Notes: generated from the letters alone by a model not told the origin. A stretch of 64,000 nt of DNA from Roseivirga misakiensis (GCF_001747105.1 NZ_MDGQ01000005.1:1922001-1986000), one strand, 5' to 3'; counted from the stretch's first letter, positions 8,436 through 18,364 are shown. Translations and numbers: made by a program.

Positions 8436-9341
8436 ATGCAGTTTTCGTTAGAGGAAATCAAAAAATTTGGAAATATAGAACTCCTTGCTAAGCAGATGGT
8501 TGAAGGGTTCATTACTGGCTTACACAAATCGCCTTACCATGGTTTCTCAGTAGAATTTGCTGAACATCAATTATACAACAACGGTGAAAGCACTCGACAT
8601 ATCGACTGGAAAATCTACGCTAAGACTGATCGACTTTATACAAAACGTTATGAGGAAGAAACTAATCTTAGGTGTCAATTAGTCATTGATCAATCTTCTT
8701 CCATGTACTACCCTGCCGAAAATTATGGCAAAATGAGGTTTAGCGTGATGGCTGCGGCTTCTCTGACGTATTTACTCCATAAACAACGCGATGCGGTGGG
8801 TTTACACACTTTCACGGATCAGCTAGAAATTGAAACACCAGTAAAGTCCTCCGCGACACATATCCATAAACTGTTTTTACAAATGAACAGCTTGTTGGAA
8901 AAAGAGCGAACCGAAAAAAGAACTAACGTAGCCCAAATTCTGCACCAGCTAGCGCAAAAGGTTCACCGAAGGTCACTCGTTGTTTTGTTTAGCGATATGT
9001 TCGATAATCAAAACAATGAAGAAGAGTTAATGGCAGCTTTACAGCATTTGAAGCACAAAAAGCATGAAGTGCTCCTTTTTCATGTTACCGATCATAAAAC
9101 CGAATTTAACTTCGAATTTGAAGATCGTCCGTATGAGTTCATTGACTCAGAAACAAAAGAAAGAGTAAGGCTAAATCCTGCGACCATAAAAAAAGACTTC
9201 AAAAAACAAATGGATGCTCACTATCACGAGCTATACCTCAAGTGTGCTAAACTAAAAATCGATTTGATTGAAGCAGATATTAATCAAGGTTTTGACCAGG
9301 TTATGAAAGCCTATCTGATCAAAAGGGGCAAAATGATTTAA
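8436..9341 (+). CDS. DUF58 domain protein (vWA-like fold)
   Basis: This 301-residue protein carries the DUF58 signature (ESTRHIDWKIYAKTDRLYTK, about 49-68) followed by a vWA-like domain with the MIDAS motif DQSSSM near residue 89, which should bind a divalent metal. DUF58 proteins usually sit next to a MoxR AAA ATPase and BatA/B-type vWA proteins and are thought to work with them as a chaperone-like system. No MoxR or Bat gene is adjacent here; it is monocistronic in view. The start is the ATG at 8436, directly before conserved sequence. Confidence 0.9.
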   Translation: MQFSLEEIKKFGNIELLAKQMVEGFITGLHKSPYHGFSVEFAEHQLYNNGESTRHIDWKIYAKTDRLYTKRYEEETNLRCQLVIDQSSSMYYPAENYGKMRFSVMAAASLTYLLHKQRDAVGLHTFTDQLEIETPVKSSATHIHKLFLQMNSLLEKERTEKRTNVAQILHQLAQKVHRRSLVVLFSDMFDNQNNEEELMAALQHLKHKKHEVLLFHVTDHKTEFNFEFEDRPYEFIDSETKERVRLNPATIKKDFKKQMDAHYHELYLKCAKLKIDLIEADINQGFDQVMKAYLIKRGKMI

Positions 9342-9417
9342 GGAAAACGAAGGAATTCACCTCCAACTCAAGTACTTATCACAGAGTACATTCTAATCCC
9401 ATTGTGTCACAGGTAGA

Positions 9418-9439
9418 AATTTGAATAACCATTCAAATT
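9418..9439. repeat. Perfect inverted repeat upstream of the NACHT gene
   Basis: Arms AATTTGAAT and ATTCAAATT pair perfectly around AACC. It sits in the 234-bp gap between the DUF58 and NACHT genes, about 137 bp before the NACHT start. It could be an operator or a weak hairpin; no T-run follows, so a terminator is unlikely. The rest of the gap is AT-rich without a recognised element. Confidence 0.4.
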
Positions 9440-9575
9440 GAAGCAATGAGACAAAATTAATCTTCCATCAGTCTTTTACCCATGTCAAATTGTACTAAGA
9501 ATTGATAAAAAGAAACAAAACTGGTAATTTGTAAAGATAAAGGAAGAGTTGTCCAATTAGCCCAAGAACAAACAA

Positions 9576-12500
9576 TTGTCAATTAAAGACCTCCTCGATT
9601 ACTCTGATAGTATAATCACCATAACCGCTGGAGTGGTTACAGTAGTATTAGTCATTTTATCCAGAACAAAACTTCAAAAGACTCTTTTTGAGTGTTATGT
9701 GATTCTTACCAGCATAAGACAAGCTATGCATGATTTAAGAGTTTCTCTAGCCAAAAATGACTCTGAGCATCCCAAGGAAAGAATTGTTGATGGAGATTAC
9801 AATGTCAGTAAGAATTCCTTAGCTACCTATAATGATATACTAAAAAAGTCCGCTGGAAAAGTGACTTTGATTTCATCTCAGATAACGGAATTAATAAGAA
9901 ACACAAATTCAATGGTTGTTTCAAGACAATTTGAAATTATAACCAACGACGAAACGATATCAGAAAACCTGAAACTTATTGATAAGCTCATCGAAGACTG
10001 CGATAAAACGAATAAGTTAATCAAACTAAGGCTTTCTTATTTAAAAAAAGTCAACCTAACTAATCGATCAAGGCGCAAAATTGCCAAATCTTATCCAATC
10101 GGAATTATAGTTTTTGAGCCTACAAACGAGGAAAAAAAAGACCTAAGAGAGAAAAAAGAAGAGTTATTAAACGAATCATTCAAGCTAGAACAGCAACGGC
10201 AGGAGCTTATCGAAAGCACGATGAATTCTGACTCTCCTGAGGACCTCTCAAACCTTCATGCATTAAATGGTAAAATTGACAGCCAAGGAATCGAGCTCAA
10301 TACACAAAGTAAGTTTCTTGGTAAGTCGACCTATGTATCAGAAATGGTAGAAGTCATTTTAAAGGCTAGTGGACATAAAATTGAATCAATAGACTATCAA
10401 GAGAACAGTGAAAATGTAGATATAAAGTCTATTAAAGAGAATGAGCTTCATTTGACCCGATGTTCTATTGAACCGATCAGTGAAGATTCAATTATTGAAC
10501 TCCAAAATGCTACAAGTGAAATTAAGTACCACTATAGCAGTATCATTTGTGATAATATCATAGAGCCCAGCGCTAAAAAACTTCAAGAAGATTTGCCTAC
10601 ACTTGAAGTAAAAACTGTCAGTGAATTTATCAGAGGAGAGTTTTACCTAGACGCTTATCTGACATGGCTACAAAATGGTTATAAAAAAGAAGGAATCGCT
10701 GACTTAAATATTCCACTGAGCGTTACCGAACAGGTCACTAATTCTCAGAAAAATCAAAAGAAACAATACTCAGAACAAGTAAAATTAAGCGGGTATCTAG
10801 ACAATTGGATAAAAAGTGGGAATAGCAACAGGCACTATACAATTTTAGGTGATTACGGCACCGGTAAAAGCTGGTTTTGCTGGGAATATGCGATTCAACA
10901 GCTACGTGAATATCAAAAAAACCCTGTAGGTAATCGCTTGCCTATTCTTATACATCTCAAGGAATACAAAACATTCAAAACATGGGAGGACCTTTTTGAA
11001 CTGTTTTGTGAACGGTTTAAAATCACTAAGCTTAAGTTTGAGGTCTTCCAAGAGCTTAATTCACTTGGAAGGTTCTTGATCATATTCGATGGTTTTGATG
11101 AGCTTTTTACTGCTCCAAAGAGCCAACCTGCAATCGAAAAATTCTTTCAGTTAAATCGCGCAGCACCTGCAAATAGCAAGGTACTCCTCACGTCTAGAAC
11201 TACGTTTTTCCGAAATATAGATGATGAAACATTTGATCCTAATCAGAGCGATGGACTTCCGCTAGAACAAAGAGTAGACTTAAAAGTACATCCTAATTTC
11301 AAAAAACTCTTCCTAAAACCATTTGAGGATACGGAGATCAAAGGTTACCTAAAAAAGAAAGCCCCTTTAGACTGGGAGCAGTCATACTATAAAATTAAAA
11401 ATCACCCCAATCTTTTCGATTTAGCAAAGCGGCCCATTTTACTTAAGATGATATCGGAAACACTCCCATTCTTAGAAGAAAAGGAGGATTTTAACGAGTT
11501 CGACTTATATAGTACATACACTGATCAATGGATTAACGAAGCCGGCGTTGGTAGAACTAAGAACCTTCTTAAACCTAAGCAGAGACTAGACTTAATGACA
11601 ACTGTAGCTTGGAAAATGTACACCGACGGTGGTTTAACAATTAAGAACAAAAAGCTAGATGCAATTATTTCAAGATTTCTGCCTGAAGAAAAGTGGGATG
11701 ACGTTGTTGAAATACTTGATGAAATCAAAGGACATACTTTCCTAATTACCAACGACAAAGACACTTATTGCTTTGCGCACAAGAGCTTCTTTGAATTTTT
11801 TATAGCATTAGAATTGGCAAACAAAGTAAGCGAAGAAAATAAAGAGGACCTACAGAAATTAAATAAGCGAATTGAACAAGAAATTCTGGCCTTCTTAGAC
11901 CATACCAGACTTTCTGTACAGATCTTATCTAGTTGGTTATCTGAAAAACACAAGGGTAATGATCAAGCTATATTCAATGGAAACTTGATCAATCTCTTAA
12001 GGACTCAAGGGTTTGACTTTAAGGGATTTGACTTTTCAGGTTTAGCCATACACTATCCTAACTTTAGCAACAGTAACGTGACAGGCGCCAATTTCCAAAA
12101 CACCCTGCTAATTCAGTTCGACGCTAGAGATGCAATTATGGATAAGGCAAATTTCGTTAATGCAAAACTAGAAAGCCTGATACTTGGCGTACGATCATCT
12201 GCTAAATATGTCACAAGTTCGATCAAGCACATCGCAGTACCTAATGGGAAAAATGAAATAGAGCTTTACCCAAGTGATCAGCCTAATCAGCCAAAAATCA
12301 TTCTTTCTGGACATCATGATTCTGTGGCCAATTTAGCCTTTAGCCCGTCTGGTAAGCTCCTGGCATCTAGTAGTTTTGATAAGTTTATTATTCTATGGGA
12401 CGTTGAAAAAGGCAAAGAGGTATTACGATTGAAAGGACATCATGATACCGTTTATGGTTTGGCATTTGGACGAAATGGAAAGCTGATAGTTTCGGGAGAC

Positions 12501-13238
12501 AACAGTCATACGCTAAAGGTATGGAATACCCAAGACGGTAAAGAAATGCTTTCATTTAATTGGGGTCACTCAAAAGCTATTTACTCAATCGATTACCATC
12601 CAAAAATGGATTTAATCGCTACAGGAAGCTTTGATTCAACCATAGGAATATGGTCTTTCGAAAAAGAAAACGACGAAGTCGAGCTAGAATTGATAGGCCA
12701 GCTAGATGAACACACGGACCTAGTAAATCATGTCTGCTTCAGCCCTGATGGCAAGATGCTAGCGAGTGCAAGTAATGATAAAACAATCATTTTATGGGAC
12801 ATTAAGCCAGAAAACCCCAAACCGGTATTTAGAAGTCGATTGGAAGGTCACGACCAAGTAGTATGGTCCGTTTTTTTCTCGCCAGATTCAAATTTTTTAG
12901 CAAGCGGGGGATCTGACAATAAGGTTAGAATTTGGGATATAATTACAGGAGAACAAATCAATTTATTAGAAGGACATACGGCAGATGTTTGGTCCGTAGT
13001 TTTTAGTAAAGACGGACAAAGAGTAATAAGTGGAAGCTTTGATAGTTCATTAAAAATTTGGGACTGGAAATCAAAGACAAACAAATTGTTAAAATCTCAT
13101 AGCCTAATAGAAGACAAAAATTCAGAAATGTCATGTAAGGGTATGCACATTAGTAAACAAGAAATTTCCGGACTAAGTACTCTTCAAACAAACTTCCTCT
13201 TCTTAAAAGGAGCCATATTAGACGAAAATGGAGATTAA
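9576..13238 (+). CDS. Membrane-anchored NACHT-type STAND NTPase with pentapeptide and WD40 repeats
   Basis: This 1220-residue protein opens with one membrane helix (about 14-29) and long coiled-coil-rich helices (to about 410). A NACHT NTPase follows: Walker A GDYGTGKS near 425-432, Walker B LIIFDGFDEL near 502-511, and LFLKPFEDTEIKGYL near 580. Residues about 810-870 are pentapeptide-like (FKGFDFSGL, VTGANFQNT). Six clear WD40 repeats (about 905-1170, each ending in WD/WN/WS) and a second short pentapeptide-like tail (KGMHIS..FLFLKGAIL) complete it. The start is TTG at 9576. Bacterial NACHT proteins are a recognised antiphage class; the sensor would be the propeller and the effector the membrane segment (inference). 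Its end overlaps tyrA by 11 bp. Confidence 0.88.
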   Translation: MSIKDLLDYSDSIITITAGVVTVVLVILSRTKLQKTLFECYVILTSIRQAMHDLRVSLAKNDSEHPKERIVDGDYNVSKNSLATYNDILKKSAGKVTLISSQITELIRNTNSMVVSRQFEIITNDETISENLKLIDKLIEDCDKTNKLIKLRLSYLKKVNLTNRSRRKIAKSYPIGIIVFEPTNEEKKDLREKKEELLNESFKLEQQRQELIESTMNSDSPEDLSNLHALNGKIDSQGIELNTQSKFLGKSTYVSEMVEVILKASGHKIESIDYQENSENVDIKSIKENELHLTRCSIEPISEDSIIELQNATSEIKYHYSSIICDNIIEPSAKKLQEDLPTLEVKTVSEFIRGEFYLDAYLTWLQNGYKKEGIADLNIPLSVTEQVTNSQKNQKKQYSEQVKLSGYLDNWIKSGNSNRHYTILGDYGTGKSWFCWEYAIQQLREYQKNPVGNRLPILIHLKEYKTFKTWEDLFELFCERFKITKLKFEVFQELNSLGRFLIIFDGFDELFTAPKSQPAIEKFFQLNRAAPANSKVLLTSRTTFFRNIDDETFDPNQSDGLPLEQRVDLKVHPNFKKLFLKPFEDTEIKGYLKKKAPLDWEQSYYKIKNHPNLFDLAKRPILLKMISETLPFLEEKEDFNEFDLYSTYTDQWINEAGVGRTKNLLKPKQRLDLMTTVAWKMYTDGGLTIKNKKLDAIISRFLPEEKWDDVVEILDEIKGHTFLITNDKDTYCFAHKSFFEFFIALELANKVSEENKEDLQKLNKRIEQEILAFLDHTRLSVQILSSWLSEKHKGNDQAIFNGNLINLLRTQGFDFKGFDFSGLAIHYPNFSNSNVTGANFQNTLLIQFDARDAIMDKANFVNAKLESLILGVRSSAKYVTSSIKHIAVPNGKNEIELYPSDQPNQPKIILSGHHDSVANLAFSPSGKLLASSSFDKFIILWDVEKGKEVLRLKGHHDTVYGLAFGRNGKLIVSGDNSHTLKVWNTQDGKEMLSFNWGHSKAIYSIDYHPKMDLIATGSFDSTIGIWSFEKENDEVELELIGQLDEHTDLVNHVCFSPDGKMLASASNDKTIILWDIKPENPKPVFRSRLEGHDQVVWSVFFSPDSNFLASGGSDNKVRIWDIITGEQINLLEGHTADVWSVVFSKDGQRVISGSFDSSLKIWDWKSKTNKLLKSHSLIEDKNSEMSCKGMHISKQEISGLSTLQTNFLFLKGAILDENGD

Positions 13239-14082
13239 GCAAATTGCAATAATTGGTGTTGGTTTATTAGGAGGGTCATTAGCCCTAGCCGTTAAATCAA
13301 AATTACCCGACGTGAGAATCGTAGGACTTGATACTGATGCTGATAGAGTTAAAACAGTAATGGATCAAGGCATTATCGATGAAATAGGCGGGTCTATTGA
13401 AGGTACTATTGCTAAATCAGATGTCTTAATACTCGCTTCTCCAATTGCCTCTATACGGCAACACCTAAAGTTACTTTCTAGGCTCAAGATCGATAAAGAG
13501 CTGATTCTTTTCGATATAGGAAGTTCTAAGAGGGGAATTATTCAAGACATGGAGAGTCTTCCCAATAATATTTGTGCGATTGGCGGTCACCCCATGACCG
13601 GCCCGATGACAAGTGGTTATACTGAAGCTCATCCAAATATGTTCAAGGAAAAAGTATTTGTTATAACACCTAGTAAGAACAGTACAGCGCAGGGCTTGCT
13701 TTGGCTTGAAAATTTTGTAGAATTAATTGGCTCAAGACCTGTAACGGTAAATGCAGATAAGCACGATGACATAATGGCTTCTATCAGTCATTTACCTAGT
13801 CTAATTTCCATTCCATTTCTCACAATGGTTGATCGAAAAGATGATGATCTATATTGGTTACTATCTGCAGGTGGGTTTAAGCGAATAAGTAGTCAAATAA
13901 ATGATAATCCTGCTATGTGGAAAAGCATTTTATATGATAATAGAAAATCGATCGCTTCAAGTTTAACGGATCTCAACAAAGAAATTACGAATCTAGTGAG
14001 TAGATTAGAAAGTGATGATCAAAAACTCATTGAGGATATTTTCACTACTGCCCAGAAGGCGTATCTGGAAGGGCTAGAATAA
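13228..14082 (+). CDS. tyrA: Prephenate dehydrogenase family protein
   Basis: This 284-residue protein is the TyrA NAD(P)-dependent dehydrogenase, which converts prephenate to 4-hydroxyphenylpyruvate for tyrosine. It has an N-terminal dinucleotide-binding motif (GVGLLGGS, 10-17), the GGHPMTGP substrate loop near 119, and the catalytic-His motif SHLP near 186. The usual second His of SHLPH is Ser here. There is no ACT or chorismate mutase domain. The ATG lies inside the end of the NACHT gene (11-bp overlap, different frame), so translation is probably coupled and no separate promoter can be seen. Whether it is the housekeeping tyrA or a paralogue attached to the NACHT gene cannot be told from one window. 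Confidence 0.85.
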   Translation: MEIKQIAIIGVGLLGGSLALAVKSKLPDVRIVGLDTDADRVKTVMDQGIIDEIGGSIEGTIAKSDVLILASPIASIRQHLKLLSRLKIDKELILFDIGSSKRGIIQDMESLPNNICAIGGHPMTGPMTSGYTEAHPNMFKEKVFVITPSKNSTAQGLLWLENFVELIGSRPVTVNADKHDDIMASISHLPSLISIPFLTMVDRKDDDLYWLLSAGGFKRISSQINDNPAMWKSILYDNRKSIASSLTDLNKEITNLVSRLESDDQKLIEDIFTTAQKAYLEGLE

Positions 14083-14092
14083 AAATTGAACT

Positions 14093-14671
14093 CTAACGAG
14101 TAAGTGGTACTCGAAACATATTAAATGTAGTGCGATTATCAGATTTATCCTGAATACCCTCTTCTACTAAAGTCATTTTGTAGTATTCCCCAGCCACTTT
14201 TGCACAAACAACGGCAGTATTTTTTCCAAACTTCCCCTCTACAACGTACTTAGGTGCTAAAGCTGTATTTTCAACAGGAGCAACCATGGCATTCGGGTAA
14301 ATCCTTTTCAAGTTTGTAGCACACTGCTTTAATGCCTGTGGGTGCGAAATAACCTCCGTGATATCATCATTCTTAATACTATTGTTGAGCTTAAAAGTTG
14401 AATGACTGATGGACAAAATGACTTCTTTAACCAGTTCTAAATCTTTGTCAAGTAGAGCCTCCTGAGACTCTTTGACCACCCCTCCAATACTATTTTGGAC
14501 CGCCATAAGACCATATTCGACCTCTCCACTCAAAAGTGCTTCTACTACATTCTTGGACGATATCAATGGGACAAGTTCAAAAGAGCCCTCAGTTAGTTGC
14601 ATTTCTTCTGTGACTGCCAAAGCAGCAGCGTGATTGTGACTGTGAAGTACGCCCTGATATCCTATTTTCAT
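14093..14671 (-). CDS. Divergent prephenate dehydratase-like protein without ACT domain
   Basis: This 192-residue protein matches only the catalytic half of prephenate dehydratase (prephenate to phenylpyruvate, phenylalanine route). Retained are the start (KIGYQG..HSHNHAAA), the VQNSIGG segment near 80 (ENSxxG in the family) and SHPQALKQC near 130. The usual TRF motif near the end of the domain is replaced by TTF (NRTTFNMF), and the regulatory ACT domain that normally follows is absent because the gene stops there. It may be a feedback-insensitive enzyme or a repurposed periplasmic-binding-protein-like fold. It converges on tyrA with a 10-bp gap and is 32 bp downstream of the ferredoxin gene, probably in one transcript with it. 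Confidence 0.72.
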   Translation of the reverse strand: MKIGYQGVLHSHNHAAALAVTEEMQLTEGSFELVPLISSKNVVEALLSGEVEYGLMAVQNSIGGVVKESQEALLDKDLELVKEVILSISHSTFKLNNSIKNDDITEVISHPQALKQCATNLKRIYPNAMVAPVENTALAPKYVVEGKFGKNTAVVCAKVAGEYYKMTLVEEGIQDKSDNRTTFNMFRVPLTR

Positions 14672-14703
14672 CTATCGTAGAATGTGGAGAATTTTATCAA
14701 TAC

Positions 14704-15054
<351 letters not shown>

Positions 15055-15125
15055 CTAAATCTTGTTACCCTATTTCAACACAAATGAAAGCATGAAGTTT
15101 CATGAAATCGGATATTTTTCAGCCA

Positions 15126-15133
15126 CAAAAGTA
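15126..15133 (-). promoter_or_regulatory. -7 box (TACTTTTG) for the ferredoxin gene
   Basis: This is an exact TAnnTTTG match on the minus strand, 77 bp before the ferredoxin ATG. It faces away from the plus-strand box at 15168-15175. Confidence 0.5.
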
Positions 15134-15167
15134 ATATGGAATTTATAAGGGAAGTAAAGTTAACCTG

Positions 15168-15175
15168 TATTTTTG
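15168..15175 (+). promoter_or_regulatory. -7 box (TATTTTTG) for the acyl-CoA reductase gene
   Basis: This is an exact TAnnTTTG match followed by CG, 16 bp before the ATG at 15192, predicting a very short leader. Confidence 0.6.
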
Positions 15176-15191
15176 CGTCAACTTTAAGAAA

Positions 15192-16202
15192 ATGACAGTA
15201 GCGCAGCGGAAAGAAGCATTAATCGGACTTGGTGATTGGTTTAGAAATATAGATGAGACCAGCCTAGCAACACTCTCTTTAAATGCCGTAAATGCCAATA
15301 ATTGGTTTACTCCAGAAAGTGTAAAAGCCAGTTTCAGCGCATGGGGTCAGGTACTTACAAGTGAACAAATTGATGAATGGACGGCAACTCACTCGCTTGA
15401 ACCTCAGGCAAACAAGAAAATAGGCCTTATTATGGCGGGAAACATTCCACTTGTCGGGCTTCATGATTTACTCGCCGTATTGATCGCTGGCCATACAGCG
15501 TGTGTCAAATACTCATCTCAAGATAAACCGTTGATGAGCGCTGTGGTGAATAAGCTGAAAGCATTAAACCCGTCATTGGCAAGTAGGATTATCGTGATCG
15601 AGCAACTCAAAGATGTAGATGCTGTAATTGCAACTGGTTCGGACAATAGCGCCAGGTACTTTAAACATTACTTTTCTAAATATCCCCATATTATCCGACA
15701 GAATAGGGTTTCTGTAGGTGTTATAAATGGAAGGGAAAGCGAAGAGGAACTTGCGAAAATTGGACAGGATGCATTCCAGTATTATGGACTAGGCTGTAGA
15801 AATGTCTCTAAATTGTTCTTCCCAACGGGCTATGAACTACCGAAGTTTATCAAGTCTCTAGAACGGTTTGAACCAGTGATCAATCACCATAAGTTTCGAA
15901 ACAATTACGATTACAATAAATCGATCTATTTAGTCAACAGAGAAGATCATTTGGATTCAGGTTTCTTCCTCATGAAAGAATCAAATGAATTGGTTTCACC
16001 GATCTCGGTGCTGTTCTATGAGTTTTATAATTCCGAAGCTGAACTTGCTCTCAAGCTTTCTACCTATACCGATAAAATTCAATGTACGGTTTCGGCAGAC
16101 GGTTGGTATGAAGGCAGTTTACCTTTTGGGGAAGCGCAGTGCCCTGCACTTTGGGACTATGCAGATGGAGTAGATACGCTAGAGTTCCTTTCGAGTCTCT
16201 GA
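15192..16202 (+). CDS. Acyl-CoA reductase (LuxC-like)
   Basis: This 336-residue protein belongs to the LuxC-like branch of the aldehyde dehydrogenase fold found next to ferredoxin in many Bacteroidota. The central region holds IGLIMAGNIPLVGLHDLLAVLIAGH (seen in pieces near 78-102), a nucleotide-binding pattern near 150 and the Cys of YYGLGCRNVSK near 204, the candidate acyl-thioester nucleophile. LuxC enzymes reduce acyl-CoA or acyl esters to aldehydes; no luciferase genes are present, so the role here is not bioluminescence. Its last 24 bp overlap the convergent metallopeptidase gene. Confidence 0.85.
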   Translation: MTVAQRKEALIGLGDWFRNIDETSLATLSLNAVNANNWFTPESVKASFSAWGQVLTSEQIDEWTATHSLEPQANKKIGLIMAGNIPLVGLHDLLAVLIAGHTACVKYSSQDKPLMSAVVNKLKALNPSLASRIIVIEQLKDVDAVIATGSDNSARYFKHYFSKYPHIIRQNRVSVGVINGRESEEELAKIGQDAFQYYGLGCRNVSKLFFPTGYELPKFIKSLERFEPVINHHKFRNNYDYNKSIYLVNREDHLDSGFFLMKESNELVSPISVLFYEFYNSEAELALKLSTYTDKIQCTVSADGWYEGSLPFGEAQCPALWDYADGVDTLEFLSSL

Positions 16203-16952
16203 TACTTGGTATTTGTTTCTTCGATAATGTCGTTTAAAACCCTTAACAAATTGACGTAATCCCTTTTTCTGTTCAGCAATAATAGTTTCTAAGGGTGTAA
16301 TTCCTTTTTGTATCCCATCCAAAACTTTAGTAAGTAAGAGCCTGTCGTCTTGATACATGTAATTCACAATCGCCCAAGATAAACCGTAACTCTCGTTGGT
16401 CGTAAGATCCTCCCAAGCCTCCCGATCAAGGGATAAAAACCTTCTCAGTTCTCGACTTGTTCGATAACTGATATTGAGGGCTTCAGTGTAAAAGAGGTCT
16501 TCAGTTGTCAAATTCCCCAGACTGTCAAGCCGAAAAGAAGACATCACCTCTGCAAGCCCCTCATCCAACCAGGGATATTCCTGCAAACCTATGCCTGCCG
16601 TAAGTGCATGACTAATTTCATGGTTTAATGACCTCAGAAATTCTTGATTTTTAAAAACCACTATTTCGTTCTGCCCCTCGATAAAAAATGCAGTCGTAAA
16701 TCGATCTAAAGCACAGCATTCACTCGCATAATCATAGAAATCGGAGTAATCGCCATAAACCTTCACATTAATCACCTGATCAGAAATATGATCGAATTGC
16801 TTGCGATAAAAGTTGTTCTGAAAGCGTAGCCCAAATTCTATCTTCGCTACTTCTTTGGGAGTTACTTGACTACCAATAGTGGATATCTGTAGGCGCTGAC
16901 CGAAAAGCGTTAACTCAAGAAAGAAGAGCGTTATAAAAGTTAGTTTTTTCAA
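16179..16952 (-). CDS. Secreted gluzincin-type metallopeptidase (peptidase MA-like)
   Basis: This 257-residue protein has a signal peptide (1-19, ending FGQ) and a zinc site: HEISH at 111-115 and a downstream E131 in WLDEGLAE, the two-part pattern of gluzincins such as the peptidase MA-like group. It should therefore be a small periplasmic or surface zinc protease; the substrate is unknown. A Cys-Cys pair at 79-80 may form part of a disulfide. It converges on the LuxC-like gene with a 24-bp overlap and is divergent from the AtoE-like transporter gene. Confidence 0.78.
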   Translation of the reverse strand: MKKLTFITLFFLELTLFGQRLQISTIGSQVTPKEVAKIEFGLRFQNNFYRKQFDHISDQVINVKVYGDYSDFYDYASECCALDRFTTAFFIEGQNEIVVFKNQEFLRSLNHEISHALTAGIGLQEYPWLDEGLAEVMSSFRLDSLGNLTTEDLFYTEALNISYRTSRELRRFLSLDREAWEDLTTNESYGLSWAIVNYMYQDDRLLLTKVLDGIQKGITPLETIIAEQKKGLRQFVKGFKRHYRRNKYQVSETRKEL

Positions 16953-17014
16953 TTTTTCGGTGCGCTGTAAAGAATTTGGTTATCAAATCTGACATTTTTG
17001 ATACAACTTTAATC

Positions 17015-18364
17015 ATGCGAGAAGAAAGCCTATATCTAAAGTTTGTCAAGAACATTCTCCCCTCTCCATTCTCTATTGCAGTGCTCTTGACAGTGCTAAC
17101 CGCGGTATTAGCATTGATGTTTACTTCGCGGCCTGAAAACGCCATCTACTCTCATCCCATCGTTATTTTAGACTATTGGCAGACTGGCTTTTGGGAATTA
17201 TTGGAGTTTACCATGCAAATGGCCCTCATTTTAATTTTAGGCCATGTGCTCGCCCTTACACCTCTTTTCAACAAGCTAATCAATCGACTTACACTATACT
17301 GCGACAGCACTGCAAAAGCTGCGTTTCTAGTCAGTTTAGTTACAATTTTTATGAGTTTCATCAACTGGGGACTCTGCCTAGTATTTGGGGCTATTTTCGC
17401 ACGAAAAGTCGCTGAAAATGCACAGAAAAATGGATGGAACCTGAATTATCCTTTGATTGGCGCAGCTGGTTATGCTGGCATGATGTGTTGGCATGGTGGT
17501 TTTTCAGGGTCAGCACCACTAACGGTTTCTGGTACCGATCATTTTCTAGCCGATCGTATAGGTATTATTGGAATTGAGGAGACAATACTCTCAACTATGA
17601 ACCTCACCACATCCGCACTTCTCATCATTATCATACCCATCGTGTTTTACCTACTCGGTAAACGAACCTCTTCGACCGAAATCAACCTACCACATTACCA
17701 AACTGATGTAAAAACTCAAGAAAAAGCTACAGGTGGTGAGCGTATTGATCATTCTAAAATTGCCGCAGTCGCCTTTGGCTCAGTAATATGTTTTCTAGCC
17801 ATTAGGCAAGTTTACATATCCCCTAAAGGTGCTGGATTATCATTTATTGGTCTTAACTACATTAATTTCTTTCTTTTTGGACTTGGCGTGTTGCTACATG
17901 GTTCTTTCAATAACTTCTTGTCTGCTATACAGTCTGCTATTGGTGGGGCGGCAGGCATTATTATACAATTTCCATTATATGCTGGTATCATGGGGATAAT
18001 GAAGTATTCGGGGCTGGGCGCTTTAGTTTCAGAAGGCTTCGTAGAAATATCAAATGCAACTACACTCCCCATTTTCACTTTATTCAGTGCTGGACTAGTC
18101 AATGTATTTGTGCCTAGTGGTGGAGGCCAATGGGCAGTACAGGGGCCCATCATCACCGAAGCCGCACAAACTCTGGGTGTCTCTGTGCCGAAAGCCGTTA
18201 TGGCCCTATCTTATGGCGATCAATTGACTAATATGTTACAACCTTTTTGGGCGCTACCGCTGCTTGGTATTACAAAACTAAAAGCCAAAGACATACTGCC
18301 ATATAGCATGATTATTATGGGTGTTGGGCTCGTTATATTCTTGACTATGTTATTAGCATTTTAA
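17015..18364 (+). CDS. Short-chain fatty acid transporter (AtoE family)
   Basis: This 449-residue integral membrane protein with about 11-12 hydrophobic segments matches the AtoE family: conserved NWGLCLVFGAIFAR near 120, AAGYAGMMCWHGGFSGSAPL in pieces near 150-170, and VPSGGGQWAVQGP near 367. AtoE proteins take up short-chain fatty acids such as acetoacetate or butyrate. An upstream TTG at 16976 would add 13 residues; the ATG at 17015 (MREESLYLKF) is preferred because family members start close to the FVKNILPSPF segment. It is transcribed alone, divergent from the metallopeptidase. Confidence 0.88.
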   Translation: MREESLYLKFVKNILPSPFSIAVLLTVLTAVLALMFTSRPENAIYSHPIVILDYWQTGFWELLEFTMQMALILILGHVLALTPLFNKLINRLTLYCDSTAKAAFLVSLVTIFMSFINWGLCLVFGAIFARKVAENAQKNGWNLNYPLIGAAGYAGMMCWHGGFSGSAPLTVSGTDHFLADRIGIIGIEETILSTMNLTTSALLIIIIPIVFYLLGKRTSSTEINLPHYQTDVKTQEKATGGERIDHSKIAAVAFGSVICFLAIRQVYISPKGAGLSFIGLNYINFFLFGLGVLLHGSFNNFLSAIQSAIGGAAGIIIQFPLYAGIMGIMKYSGLGALVSEGFVEISNATTLPIFTLFSAGLVNVFVPSGGGQWAVQGPIITEAAQTLGVSVPKAVMALSYGDQLTNMLQPFWALPLLGITKLKAKDILPYSMIIMGVGLVIFLTMLLAF

